64,000 nucleotides of DNA, taken from NCBI GenBank assembly GCA_047602185.1, contig JASGHY010000001.1:6448001-6512000 (forward strand). Reading direction: 5' to 3'. A program made the position numbers and the translations under genes. This stretch comes from PMP191F sp047602185 (GTDB taxonomy: Bacteria > Bacteroidota > Bacteroidia > Chitinophagales > Chitinophagaceae). The notes beneath the pieces were generated by a model. The model was not told where the DNA came from and searched no databases. It worked only from the letters and a program-made list of their open reading frames with translations. Below, piece by piece: positions 44,603 to 53,958 of the stretch. Positions within the stretch are counted from its first letter, which is position 1. Each line of letters starts with the position of its first letter.

Positions 44603-47455
44603 ATGAAGCATATTTGGAAAAGGTTTGCCGGTGCAGTGGCTCTGTTTGTGGCGTTGCAGGCAAATAGTCAGACGAAGGAAATTAAATATTTATCCGGTAC
44701 AGACAGTAAGCATACTGTGCCCTGGGAGTTCTTTTGTACCAATGGCCGTAATAGCGGTTACTGGACAACTATTCCCGTTCCCTCCTGCTGGGAACTGCAG
44801 GGATTTGGTTCATATAATTACGGACGTGATTATAAGACCTACGGTAAAAATTTCCGCTTCGCTGATGAGAAAGGCATGTACAAGTACAAATTCAATGTAC
44901 CTGCCAGCTGGAAAGGAAAAGAGGTGTCTATTGTGTTTGATGGAAGCATGACGGATACAGAGGTAAAGGTCAATGGTAAACAGGCCGGTGCCGTTCACCA
45001 GGGGGCTTTCTATCGTTTCAAATATGATATTACCGATAAGTTACTGTTTGGTGCAGATAACGTGCTGGAAGTAACTGTGAGCAAAATGAGCGCTGATGTG
45101 TCGGTAAACAATGCTGAGCGCCTGGCTGACTACTGGGTGTTTGGCGGTATTTTCAGACCGGTGTTCCTGGAAGCTGTTCCCAAAGAGCATATTGATTATT
45201 TCGCTGTGGATGCAAAGGCTGATGGCAGCTTTGCTGCACAGGTGTTTATAAAAGGATTGAAAGGTGCAAGAACGGTAACTGCCGATATTGTAGATAACAA
45301 GGGTAAAGTAGTAGCATCGGTAAATGCAAAAGCCGGTGCCAATGATACAGCGGTATTGTTGCAGGCAAAAGTGAACAATGTAGCACAGTGGACCTCAGAA
45401 ACGCCTAACCTGTATCGCGTAAATGTAGCCCTGAAAAATGGAGCTGCTACAGTATTCAAAAGCTCAGAAAAAATTGGTTTCAGGACCATTGAAATAAGAA
45501 GGGGAGATGGCGTGTACCTGAATGGTGTGCAGATCAAAATGAAAGGCACCAACAGGCATTGCTTCTGGCCCGAAACAGGAAGAACCCTGAACGACGAGAT
45601 CCAGCTAATGGACGCGCAACTGCTGAAAGAAATGAATATGAATGCAGTTCGTTGCTCACATTATCCTCCTGATGTTCGCTTCCTGGAACTTTGTGATTCA
45701 TTAGGTCTTTATGTGTTGGATGAACTGGCAGGCTGGCAAAAGGCCTACAGCACCAAAGCTGGCGAGCCATTGGTAAAAGAAATGGTGATCCGCGATCTTA
45801 ACCATCCTTCCATCATCTTCTGGGATAATGGTAACGAAGGCGGTACCAACAAAGAGCTGGACGATGATTTCACCAAGTGGGATTTCTCCAAACGTCCTGT
45901 AATACACCCGCACCACAGACCGGGCAATGAATTCAATGGTATTGACTGCAATCACTATGAAGATTATTACAGCACACAAAAGATATTGAACGACTCACTG
46001 ATCTATATGCCAACTGAGTTCCTGCATTCGCAGGATGATGGAGGTGCCGGTGCAGCCATGAGCGACTTCTGGGACCTGCATTGGAAATCTAAAAAATCTG
46101 CCGGTGGCTTTATCTGGGCGATGGTAGATGAAGGAGTTGTAAGAACTGATTTCAACAATGTAGTAGATGCCAATGGTCTTAATGCCAACGACGGTATTCT
46201 GGGGCCTCACCGTGAAAAAGAAGCCAGCTTCTATACTTTACGTGAAGTGTTCTCTCCTGTGCATATTACAATGAAAGAGCTGCCTGCTAACTTCACGGGA
46301 TCTATCCCTGTAGAGAACAGGTATCATTTTACCAACCTCGATGAATGTGATTTTCAGTGGGCGCTGGTCGATTACCGCAAACCGCAGGATCTGTTGGCCG
46401 GTTATATTTTCCAGAAAAAAGGCGATGCTATTGCCGGTTCAATAAAGCCGGGTGCTACCGGTTCTGTTTCGCTAAACCTGCCTGCAGATTATAAGAAGTA
46501 TGATGCGTTGATCCTGGTAGCTTTTGATCCTTTCAAAAAAGAGGTTTACAGGTGGACATGGAAAGTAAAATCAAATGAACAATTGCTGGCCGGTATCCTT
46601 ACCATGAGCGACAGCGCTACCAGTGTTACAGAGACTGATTCGTCTTACACACTGAAAGGTGGTGAAGTGTCTGTAATTCTAAATAAGCAAACCGGCTTGC
46701 TGGTAGGTACTAAAAACGTAACTACCGATAACCTGTCCTTTACAAAAGGCCCGGTTCTGGTACAGGGCAATGCACGTGTAACCGGTTCACGCCAGTATAG
46801 TGAGAAAGATGGCAATGTAGTAGAGTTTACCTATGATGGCAATATGAAATATGCCCGTTGGAAAATGTTTGGCAGTGGCTGGGTGAGTCTCGAATATGAA
46901 TACGAACTGAATGGCTCTTATACCTTTGCAGGCGTAAGCTTTAATTACCCTGAGAATTTTGTACTGGGTGCAAAATGGTTAGGTAAAGGCCCTTACCGTG
47001 TATGGAAAAACCGTTTGCAGGGAACTTCAGTAAACGTTTGGCAGAACCTGTATAACAATACGCAGACAGGATATTCTCCAATGGTATACCCGGAGTTCAA
47101 AGGATATTATGGAGATATTTCGTGGATGGAGTTCAATACAGTAGAAGGCAAGTTTTATGTAGCCAGCAAAGACACCGGCTTGTATGTGCGCCTGTTTGAT
47201 TTCTACGCACTCACTGGTGTAAGGCCACATCCTGAATTGCCTGTAGGAAATATCTCTTTCCTGGATTGTATTCCGCCCATTGGTACCAAACTGGCTTTGA
47301 ACATCAGTTACAATACCAGTGTCCTGGGGCCACAGAGCGAACCAACTAAGATCAATGGTCCTGTAAAACGTACTTTATTCTTCTATTTCGGTTTGCCAAA
47401 AACAAGCAATAGTAAAGAACAGTACAGCCGACCGGCAGTAGATAACGTGTTTTAA
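44603..47455 (+). CDS. GH2 beta-galactosidase-like enzyme
   Basis: 950 residues, signal peptide ending LQANSQ. The order is sugar-binding jelly-roll (VPSCWELQGFG, FDGSMTDTEVKVNGK), immunoglobulin-like domain, then the TIM barrel with KMKGTNRHCFWPETGR, the acid/base in FWDNGNEGG, and the probable nucleophile in MPTEFLHSQDDGG. A C-terminal galactosidase-type small chain domain ends the protein. It probably trims beta-linked galactose from RG-I side chains; beta-glucuronidase or another GH2 activity is not excluded. Confidence 0.85.
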   Translation: MKHIWKRFAGAVALFVALQANSQTKEIKYLSGTDSKHTVPWEFFCTNGRNSGYWTTIPVPSCWELQGFGSYNYGRDYKTYGKNFRFADEKGMYKYKFNVPASWKGKEVSIVFDGSMTDTEVKVNGKQAGAVHQGAFYRFKYDITDKLLFGADNVLEVTVSKMSADVSVNNAERLADYWVFGGIFRPVFLEAVPKEHIDYFAVDAKADGSFAAQVFIKGLKGARTVTADIVDNKGKVVASVNAKAGANDTAVLLQAKVNNVAQWTSETPNLYRVNVALKNGAATVFKSSEKIGFRTIEIRRGDGVYLNGVQIKMKGTNRHCFWPETGRTLNDEIQLMDAQLLKEMNMNAVRCSHYPPDVRFLELCDSLGLYVLDELAGWQKAYSTKAGEPLVKEMVIRDLNHPSIIFWDNGNEGGTNKELDDDFTKWDFSKRPVIHPHHRPGNEFNGIDCNHYEDYYSTQKILNDSLIYMPTEFLHSQDDGGAGAAMSDFWDLHWKSKKSAGGFIWAMVDEGVVRTDFNNVVDANGLNANDGILGPHREKEASFYTLREVFSPVHITMKELPANFTGSIPVENRYHFTNLDECDFQWALVDYRKPQDLLAGYIFQKKGDAIAGSIKPGATGSVSLNLPADYKKYDALILVAFDPFKKEVYRWTWKVKSNEQLLAGILTMSDSATSVTETDSSYTLKGGEVSVILNKQTGLLVGTKNVTTDNLSFTKGPVLVQGNARVTGSRQYSEKDGNVVEFTYDGNMKYARWKMFGSGWVSLEYEYELNGSYTFAGVSFNYPENFVLGAKWLGKGPYRVWKNRLQGTSVNVWQNLYNNTQTGYSPMVYPEFKGYYGDISWMEFNTVEGKFYVASKDTGLYVRLFDFYALTGVRPHPELPVGNISFLDCIPPIGTKLALNISYNTSVLGPQSEPTKINGPVKRTLFFYFGLPKTSNSKEQYSRPAVDNVF

Positions 47456-47471
47456 AGTATTAAGTTAGAAG

Positions 47472-47517
47472 TACGAAGTACGGATTACCTTATTTTCAAT
47501 CCGTGCTTCGTATTTTT
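47472..47517 (+). terminator. Terminator of the GH2 gene made of repeat words
   Basis: TACGAAGTACGGATT (47472-47486) pairs with AATCCGTGCTTCGTA (47498-47512), with one G-T pair, and TTTTTAG follows. The arms are AAGTACG and CTTCGTA heptad-like words, which recur unpaired at 47565-47598. Confidence 0.8.
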
Positions 47518-47607
47518 AGCTTTCAGGAAGTAGCAACAGGGCGTTTATTTTAGAATAACCAGTGGTTCGTACTTCGTATTTCTTATTTCGTACTTATTTT
47601 GAGTTTT

Positions 47608-48531
47608 ATGCAAAAGTCTCTTCTCCTTTCAGTTATCATCTTTTCCTGCTTTGCAGGCTTTGCTCAATCCGATTCTGTTTACCTGTTTGCTTATTTTAAG
47701 AACAACGGACAGGATGGGCTGCACCTGGCATACAGCGAGGATGGATTTAACTGGACTGCATTGAGAGGAGATAGCTCTTTTCTGAAGCCTACTGCGGGTA
47801 AGGATAAGCTGATGCGTGACCCATGTATCATTCGTGGTGCAGATGGTAAATTCCACATGACATGGACGGTAAGCTGGAATGAGCAGACCATTGGCTATGC
47901 CAATTCATCGGACCTGTTACATTGGAGTGAGCAGCAGGATCTGCCTGTAATGACACATGAACCTGGTGCACGCAATTGCTGGGCTCCGGAGATCTTTTAT
48001 GATAAGGCCAGCAAGCAATACATGTTTTACTGGGCTACTACTATCCCCGGCAGGTTCCAGGCCGGTGATACTGCGGGAGATGATAAATACAATCACCGTT
48101 TGTATTACGTAACTACCAAAGATTTTAAGAAGTACAGCAAGGCAAAACTGCTGTACGATTATGGTTTCAATGTTATTGACGCTACCATTCAGAAAAATGG
48201 TAAACAGTACGTAATGTTCCTGAAAGATGAGACCAAAACACCCCCGCAGAAAAATCTGCGTATTGCTACCAGCACTTCTTTAACCAAAGGATATTCCAAA
48301 CCATCTGAACCCATCACCGGAAAATACTGGGCAGAGGGGCCTACTGTATTAAAAATTGGTGAAAAATGGGTAGTGTATTTCGATAAATATACCCTACACA
48401 AATACGGCGCAATTGAATCTACCGACCTCGTAAACTGGACCGATGTTTCGGATAAGTTAAAAGTTCCCGGCGGCTTACGTCACGGCACTGTGCTGACGAT
48501 TACAAAAGCAGAGCTGGAAAAGCTGAAGTAG
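47608..48531 (+). CDS. GH43-family glycosidase
   Basis: 307 residues from ATG 47608 (MQKSLLLSVIIFSCFAGFAQ), one five-bladed propeller without an extra binding module. GH43 landmarks are MRDPCIIRGADGKFHMTW (pKa-modulating Asp), CWAPEIFYDKASKQYMFYW (acid Glu) and YWAEGPTVLKIGEKWVVYFD. Members of this compact secreted type act on arabinan or galactan side chains (arabinofuranosidase or exo-beta-galactosidase), matching RG-I debranching. The TTG frame from 47599 is rejected. Confidence 0.87.
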   Translation: MQKSLLLSVIIFSCFAGFAQSDSVYLFAYFKNNGQDGLHLAYSEDGFNWTALRGDSSFLKPTAGKDKLMRDPCIIRGADGKFHMTWTVSWNEQTIGYANSSDLLHWSEQQDLPVMTHEPGARNCWAPEIFYDKASKQYMFYWATTIPGRFQAGDTAGDDKYNHRLYYVTTKDFKKYSKAKLLYDYGFNVIDATIQKNGKQYVMFLKDETKTPPQKNLRIATSTSLTKGYSKPSEPITGKYWAEGPTVLKIGEKWVVYFDKYTLHKYGAIESTDLVNWTDVSDKLKVPGGLRHGTVLTITKAELEKLK

Positions 48532-48790
48532 TTTCGGGATGTGAGTCGGCAATCGGCAGACGGCAATCGTGAAATACAATGTTACCGGATACCGGATGCA
48601 GGTTACCGGATGCCAGATCCCGGATACTGGATTTGAGATTGGAACAACTGCAAATTGCCAACTGCCAACTTGCTTTCGGCTTTCCTTCGAAATTCGATAT
48701 TCAACATTCGGCATTCGATATTTCTTGCGGACTTCCGGACTGCATTTGCGTTAGGCGTTAAGCGTCCTGCGTTCAGCATTTCTATTGCCA
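48532..48790. repeat. Repeat island 12, inverted orientation
   Basis: Here most words run reverse-complemented relative to islands 4 and 6: CGGCAATCG words, ATCCGGT-like heptads (48590-48630), then GCCAACT/GCAAATT (48646-48675), the TTCGA-based word (48681-48724), CGTTAGGCGTTAAGCG words and TTCAGCATT. The exact inverse of 15421-15464 is at 48681-48724, and 48646-48723 inversely matches 6356-6434. The ~150 bases after 48790 up to the esterase start are ordinary sequence. Confidence 0.88.
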
Positions 48791-48938
48791 ATTAAACTTA
48801 CTCAATAGCCAATCCTTCTAACAGTTCATACAACCTTATGGCTGTAATATCAGTCTGCTATCTGCAACAGGATACGTCAGGACAGCTACCCTGTTGAGAA
48901 GCACTATTTTAACAACCCGAAAAAGATTGCATTTTGCC

Positions 48939-50474
48939 ATGGCTCAACTTTCATTAAGGCTTACTACAGTAGCTATCAGTTGTTTCTTCAGCAGTATCAT
49001 TACTGCACAGGTAAAATTGCCTGCCATTATCAGTGATAATATGGTAGCGCAGCAGAATTCAAAAATTGCATTGTGGGGATGGGCACAACCGTCAGAGAAA
49101 GTAAGTATTCAGCCTTCATGGGCATCAAAAGCTGTTACTGTTACTACAGGTGCAGATGGTAAATGGCTTACTTACGTACAGACAACAAAAGCCGGTGGCC
49201 CTTTTACTATTACATTCAAAGCATCCAATACCATCACGGTAAACAATGTGTTGCTGGGTGAGGTATGGTTGGCTTCAGGACAATCCAATATGGAGTTTCC
49301 GCTAGCAAAGGATTCAACATCCAGTTGGCGAACAGGTGTAATCAATTACCCGGAGGTAGTTGCTGCTGCCAATTATCCTTCTATCAGGACAATTGACGTT
49401 GCGAACAAAGTAGCAGACGAACCCCAGAAAGACTTTTCCGGTCAATGGAAAGAATGCACACCCCAAACAGCGGGCGCGTTTTCAGCAGTCGCTTATTATT
49501 ATGCAAAGGAGATCTACCAGGCAACAGGTTATCCTGTAGGGATTATTAATTCCACCTGGGGTGGTACACCTGCTGAATCATGGACAAAACGGGAAGTGCT
49601 GGAAAGCGATGCTGATCTGAAAGTAATACTGGATCGCTATGATAAGGATGTACAGGATTATCCGGCAGAATCAGAAAAGTATAAAGCCGCACTCAGCAAA
49701 TGGAAAGCAGATACCAGCAAGAACAAAGGTGCTGCTCCCAAAGAGCCAATGGGTCCGGGCAATAATAAGTCCCCTTACAAATTGTACAATGGCATGATCG
49801 CTCCTGTTGTTCCGTATACAGTAAAAGGAGTTATCTGGTACCAGGGAGAATCAAATGCTGACAGGGCTTATCAATACCGTAAACTATTCCCTGCAATGAT
49901 TGCCAGTTGGAGAAAAGACTGGAACAATAATAAACTCCCGTTCTATTTTATACAGATCTCTCCGCACAGAAGCCAGAATGCAGAGATCAGGGAAGCTCAG
50001 TTATACACTTACAGAACTGTGCCTTATACCGGTATTACAATCACAACAGACAATGGTGATTCACTGGATATTCACCCCCGCAATAAAGAGATCGTAGGAA
50101 AAAGATTGTCCTTATGGGCATTGCATAATGAGTACGGACAAAAAGATATTGACTATTCAAGTCCTTTATATAAGTCAATGAAAGTAGATGGCAACACCAT
50201 CAGGATCCAGTTTGATTTTGCAGATGGCCTTGTTGCTAAGAATGGCTCTTTACAGCAATTTGTTATTGCAGGCAGCGATGGAAGATTTGTTCCTGCACAG
50301 GCAAAAGTAGATGGTAGCGAGGTAGTGGTGTGGAGTAGTGCAGTAATGCAACCTGTGGCGGTTCGTTACAACTGGAAGAACATGCCGGTGGGCGATCTGT
50401 ACAACAGGGCAGGATTGCCGGCTTCTCCATTCAGAACTGATAACTGGACAATATCCACACAAGGAAAGAACTAA
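48939..50474 (+). CDS. SASA-domain (sialate O-acetylesterase-like) carbohydrate acetylesterase
   Basis: 511 residues from ATG 48939 (MAQLSLRLTTVAISCFFSSIITAQ); the 15-residue TTG extension is unsupported. An N-terminal immunoglobulin-like segment (LPAIISDNMVAQQ) precedes a flavodoxin-like SGNH domain with LASGQSNMEFPL (Ser), GVIWYQGESNADRAY, and DNGDSLDIHPRNK (Asp, His). In pectin loci such enzymes remove acetyl groups from glycans; sialic acid is not implied. Its TAA overlaps the next gene's ATG by one base, so it is coupled to GH28. Confidence 0.87.
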   Translation: MAQLSLRLTTVAISCFFSSIITAQVKLPAIISDNMVAQQNSKIALWGWAQPSEKVSIQPSWASKAVTVTTGADGKWLTYVQTTKAGGPFTITFKASNTITVNNVLLGEVWLASGQSNMEFPLAKDSTSSWRTGVINYPEVVAAANYPSIRTIDVANKVADEPQKDFSGQWKECTPQTAGAFSAVAYYYAKEIYQATGYPVGIINSTWGGTPAESWTKREVLESDADLKVILDRYDKDVQDYPAESEKYKAALSKWKADTSKNKGAAPKEPMGPGNNKSPYKLYNGMIAPVVPYTVKGVIWYQGESNADRAYQYRKLFPAMIASWRKDWNNNKLPFYFIQISPHRSQNAEIREAQLYTYRTVPYTGITITTDNGDSLDIHPRNKEIVGKRLSLWALHNEYGQKDIDYSSPLYKSMKVDGNTIRIQFDFADGLVAKNGSLQQFVIAGSDGRFVPAQAKVDGSEVVVWSSAVMQPVAVRYNWKNMPVGDLYNRAGLPASPFRTDNWTISTQGKN

Positions 50475-51904
50475 TGATGGCGATGAAAAAAATATTGATA
50501 CTGGTAGGTCTGCTTGGTACAGGTTTGTACATGCAAGCACAACCTGTTTTGGATTGGGTTGAAAAAGTAGGCGCAAAGAAATTCCCTTCTTCTAAGAACA
50601 TATTGCAGACCAGCAGTTACGGCGCTGTGGGAGATGGCAAAACTCTGAACACAGATGCTATTCAAAAAGCAATCGATGCCTGTGCCGCCAAAGGTGGTGG
50701 CATCGTTGCTTTTAAACCAGGTTCGTATGTAACCGGTGCTGTTTACCTGAAAAGCAATGTGCAGTTGCGCATTGACAAAGGTGTAGAATTGCTGGGCAGC
50801 CAGGATTTTAAAGATTATCCCGAGATCAATACCCGTATTGCAGGTATTGAAATGAAGTGGCCCTCTGCGCTGATCAACCTGATCGATGTAACCAATGCGG
50901 CTGTAACAGGTGAAGGTGTTATCAATGCAAGAGGCAAATTCTGCTGGGACAAATACTGGGATATGCGTAAGAATGATTACGAACCCAAAGGCCTTCGCTG
51001 GATTGTGGACTATGATGCAAAACGTGTAAGAACGATCCTGGTACAGAACTCAACAGATGTTTCTCTTAAAAATGTAACGATCAAGAATGCCGGTTTCTGG
51101 ACTGTACAGTTGCTTTATTCGCAACGTATAACTGTAGATGGATTGGTGATCCGCAACAATGAGGATGGTAAAGGTCCCAGTACAGATGGTATTGATGTGG
51201 ATTCCTCTTCATGGGTTCTCATCCAGAACTGTGATATTGATTGTAACGATGATGACTTCTGCCTGAAAGCGGGCCGTGATTGGGATGGGTTACGTGTAAA
51301 CCGTCCTACGGAATATGTAGTGATCAGGAAATGTATTGCCCGTAAAGGTGGTGGCTTGTTAACGCTGGGTAGCGAAACTTCCGGTGGTATCCGTCACGTA
51401 CTGGCAACAGATCTTATCGGTAAGGGAACCGGCAACGGCTTCCACATTAAGTCCGCGACTACACGTGGTGGTACAGTTGAAGACATTCATTTCAGGAATA
51501 TTCAGTTGGATAGTGTAAAAACTGCCTTCATGTTTACCATGAACTGGAACCCCACCTATAGCTATTCTAAATTACCTGCAGGGTACAGCTATGACTCTAT
51601 TCCTGCACACTGGAAAGTAATGCTCACAAAAGTGGAACCTGCAGAGAAAGGCATTCCTCGTTTTAAAGATATCTATATCTCAAACATCAAAGCAGTTGGC
51701 ATTGCCAAAGTGGTGAATGGGGCAGGGCTTCCTGAGTCATCTCTGAAAGACTTCCACTTTACAGACCTGGATATCCAGGGGGCTGCGGCTGGTGACATCA
51801 GTTTTGCAGATGGATGGATCTTTAAAAACGTGCAGATAAAGGGAGCAGACGGAAAGCCACTGAATGTGAAAGATTCGAAAGTGATGGAGTTGGAGAAGAA
51901 TTAA
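50474..51904 (+). CDS. GH28 polygalacturonase/rhamnogalacturonan hydrolase-type enzyme
   Basis: 476 residues, signal peptide ending LYMQAQ (start ATG 50474, or MKKIL at 50483). It is a right-handed beta-helix with the early GDGKTLNTDAIQKAIDACAAKGGG. Active-site segments are STDGIDVDSS (usually NTDG), CNDDDFCLKAGRD, GSETSGG and the later FHIKSAT. GSETSGG in place of GHG resembles exo-acting members. It hydrolyses galacturonosyl linkages in pectin or RG-I in the periplasm or at the surface. It is coupled to the esterase upstream. Confidence 0.9.
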   Translation: MMAMKKILILVGLLGTGLYMQAQPVLDWVEKVGAKKFPSSKNILQTSSYGAVGDGKTLNTDAIQKAIDACAAKGGGIVAFKPGSYVTGAVYLKSNVQLRIDKGVELLGSQDFKDYPEINTRIAGIEMKWPSALINLIDVTNAAVTGEGVINARGKFCWDKYWDMRKNDYEPKGLRWIVDYDAKRVRTILVQNSTDVSLKNVTIKNAGFWTVQLLYSQRITVDGLVIRNNEDGKGPSTDGIDVDSSSWVLIQNCDIDCNDDDFCLKAGRDWDGLRVNRPTEYVVIRKCIARKGGGLLTLGSETSGGIRHVLATDLIGKGTGNGFHIKSATTRGGTVEDIHFRNIQLDSVKTAFMFTMNWNPTYSYSKLPAGYSYDSIPAHWKVMLTKVEPAEKGIPRFKDIYISNIKAVGIAKVVNGAGLPESSLKDFHFTDLDIQGAAAGDISFADGWIFKNVQIKGADGKPLNVKDSKVMELEKN

Positions 51905-52062
51905 TTTGAAGATTTAAGAATGTGATAATTTGAAAATGGAGGTGGATGGCAGGATTGTTTGATGGGTTAACTATCGGCGATTAGAAATTAATGAAGTCTG
52001 TTCGGAGATCAGCACTTTATACCTTAAACATTATACTTTATACCGCCTACTGGCATTTCTAT
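51905..52062. repeat. Short repeat island 13, GH28-PL11 gap
   Basis: Starts with ATTTGAAG/ATTTAAGA octads immediately after the stop and has a TTATACC/TTAAACA/TTATACT heptad word at about 52016-52043, in front of the PL11 start at 52063. This word yields a false N-terminal extension of 24 codons. Confidence 0.6.
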
Positions 52063-53949
52063 ATGAAACAAACCACTGCACTGAAGTTTTTTGTAGCGAG
52101 CGCATTAGCATGTGTTACGCTGAACCTGTCTGCACAACGACAGATGGAATATCTTGACCGCGGCACTATGGCTACGCCTGCCGCCAATGGTACGGTGTTC
52201 GTAAACTGGCGTTTTTTTGCAACAGATCCAAAGGATATCAGCTTCAATGTATATCGCTCCGTAAATGGTGCTAAAGCTGCAAAGCTGAATACAAAGCCCA
52301 TTACTGATGCAACTGCGTGGACAGATGAACAGGTAGATTCAACCAAAGCATATACGTATTACATCACAACAGTTGAAAAGGGAAAAGAGTCTGCTCCTGC
52401 AAAGAGTTATACTTTGAAGGCAGGCGCTAAATCCTATATCTCTATTCCTTTGCGTACACCTGCAGGGTATTCGCCTAATGATGCAAGCGTGGGTGATCTT
52501 GATGGCGATGGTGAATATGAGATCGTATTGCACCAAACCGGCAGGGGCAGGGATAATTCACAGGGCGGTGTCACCGATCCTCCGGTGTTCCAGGCATACA
52601 AACTGGATGGAACCTTTTTGTGGGAGATCAATCTTGGCAGAAATATCCGTGAAGGTGCGCATTACACACAGTTCATGGTATATGATCTTGACGGAGATGG
52701 AAAAGCAGAGATCGTAATGAAAACTGCAGACGGTACTATTGATGCAAAAGGAAAAGTAATTGGTGATTCATCCAAAGACTATCGCAATAAAGATGGTCGC
52801 ATACTGGAAGGTCCTGAATTTCTCACTGTATTTGAAGGTGCTACCGGTAAGGCATTGTACACTACCGATTATGTTCCTGCACGCGGCCGCATAGATGGCT
52901 GGGGCGGAACCGGTGGCAATGGACGCAATGATAGCTATGGTAACCGCGTAGACAGGTTTCTTGCCTGTGTAGCCTACCTGGATGGTGTACACCCCAGCGT
53001 AGTGATGTGTCGTGGTTATTACGGACGCAGTGTGTTGGCTGCATGGGACTGGAAAAATGGTAAGCTTACCCAACGTTGGGTTTTTGATACGCAGAATGGT
53101 TATCCTGATTTTGCAGGACAGGGCAATCACAACCTGACTGCAACAGATATTGATGGTGATGGCAAGGATGAGATTGTGTATGGACAGATGAGTGTGGATG
53201 ATGATGGTAAAGGAATGTACACAACAGGTATTGGTCATGCAGACGCATTACACGTATCTGACCTTGATCCTGAACATCCCGGGCTGGAAGTATTTTCCAC
53301 GCAGGAACGTTTTGGTGAAGAAGGAGCCAATTTCCGTGATGCAAAAACAGGTGCCGTATTATGGAAAAAAGGTTCAGTGAAGGCTGGTGAAGATGGCGAA
53401 GGACCCGGCCGTGCATTGGCACTGGACATTGACCCCCGCTACAAAGGTTATGAATGCTGGGTGGCTGGTGCCGGTATTACCGGTTTGTTTGATGCGAAAG
53501 GCAACAAGATAGCAGACAGAACACCCGCCTGTAACATGGGCATCTATTGGGATGGTGATGTGCTGGGTGAAATACTTAACGGCACTTCTGTTGGCAAATG
53601 GGATTATGAGACCAGTACTACCAAAAAGCTGTTTGATGCCCGTGATTTTAATTGTGTGCACAACAATGGTACAAAATCTAACCCCTGCTTATCAGCCGAC
53701 CTGTTTGGCGACTGGCGCGAAGAGTTGATCTATCGTACCCAGGACAACAATGAATTAAGGATCTTCTCTACTACTATCCCTACCACACATCGTTTTTATA
53801 CCTTAATGCAGGACCCCCAATATCGTCTCAGTATTGTATGGCAGAACGTAGCATACAATCAGCCGCCGCATGTTGGTTTCTATATGGGAGAAGGAATGGC
53901 AGAGCCGCCCAAACCGAATATTGTGGTGTTGCCGAAGTCAAAAAAATAA
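52063..53949 (+). CDS. PL11 rhamnogalacturonan endolyase, copy 1
   Basis: 628 residues from ATG 52063 (MKQTTALKFFVASALACVTLNLSAQ). A fibronectin-like N-terminal part (RQMEYLDRGTMATPAANGTV) precedes an eight-bladed propeller rich in calcium-binding DxDxDG loops (DLDGDGEYEIV, YDLDGDGKAEIVMKTADG, DIDGDGKDEIVYG). The conserved GNHNLTATD and LFGDWREELIYRTQDNNELR are typical of PL11. It cleaves the RG-I backbone by beta-elimination, leaving unsaturated galacturonate ends for GH105. Copy 2 follows directly. Confidence 0.94.
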   Translation: MKQTTALKFFVASALACVTLNLSAQRQMEYLDRGTMATPAANGTVFVNWRFFATDPKDISFNVYRSVNGAKAAKLNTKPITDATAWTDEQVDSTKAYTYYITTVEKGKESAPAKSYTLKAGAKSYISIPLRTPAGYSPNDASVGDLDGDGEYEIVLHQTGRGRDNSQGGVTDPPVFQAYKLDGTFLWEINLGRNIREGAHYTQFMVYDLDGDGKAEIVMKTADGTIDAKGKVIGDSSKDYRNKDGRILEGPEFLTVFEGATGKALYTTDYVPARGRIDGWGGTGGNGRNDSYGNRVDRFLACVAYLDGVHPSVVMCRGYYGRSVLAAWDWKNGKLTQRWVFDTQNGYPDFAGQGNHNLTATDIDGDGKDEIVYGQMSVDDDGKGMYTTGIGHADALHVSDLDPEHPGLEVFSTQERFGEEGANFRDAKTGAVLWKKGSVKAGEDGEGPGRALALDIDPRYKGYECWVAGAGITGLFDAKGNKIADRTPACNMGIYWDGDVLGEILNGTSVGKWDYETSTTKKLFDARDFNCVHNNGTKSNPCLSADLFGDWREELIYRTQDNNELRIFSTTIPTTHRFYTLMQDPQYRLSIVWQNVAYNQPPHVGFYMGEGMAEPPKPNIVVLPKSKK

Positions 53950-53958
53950 ACAGGCAGT

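Noticed and set aside
48532..48790. Possible small genes in repeat island 12
   Set aside because: Open frames on both strands are produced by word sequence without stop codons; none has a start context or homology.
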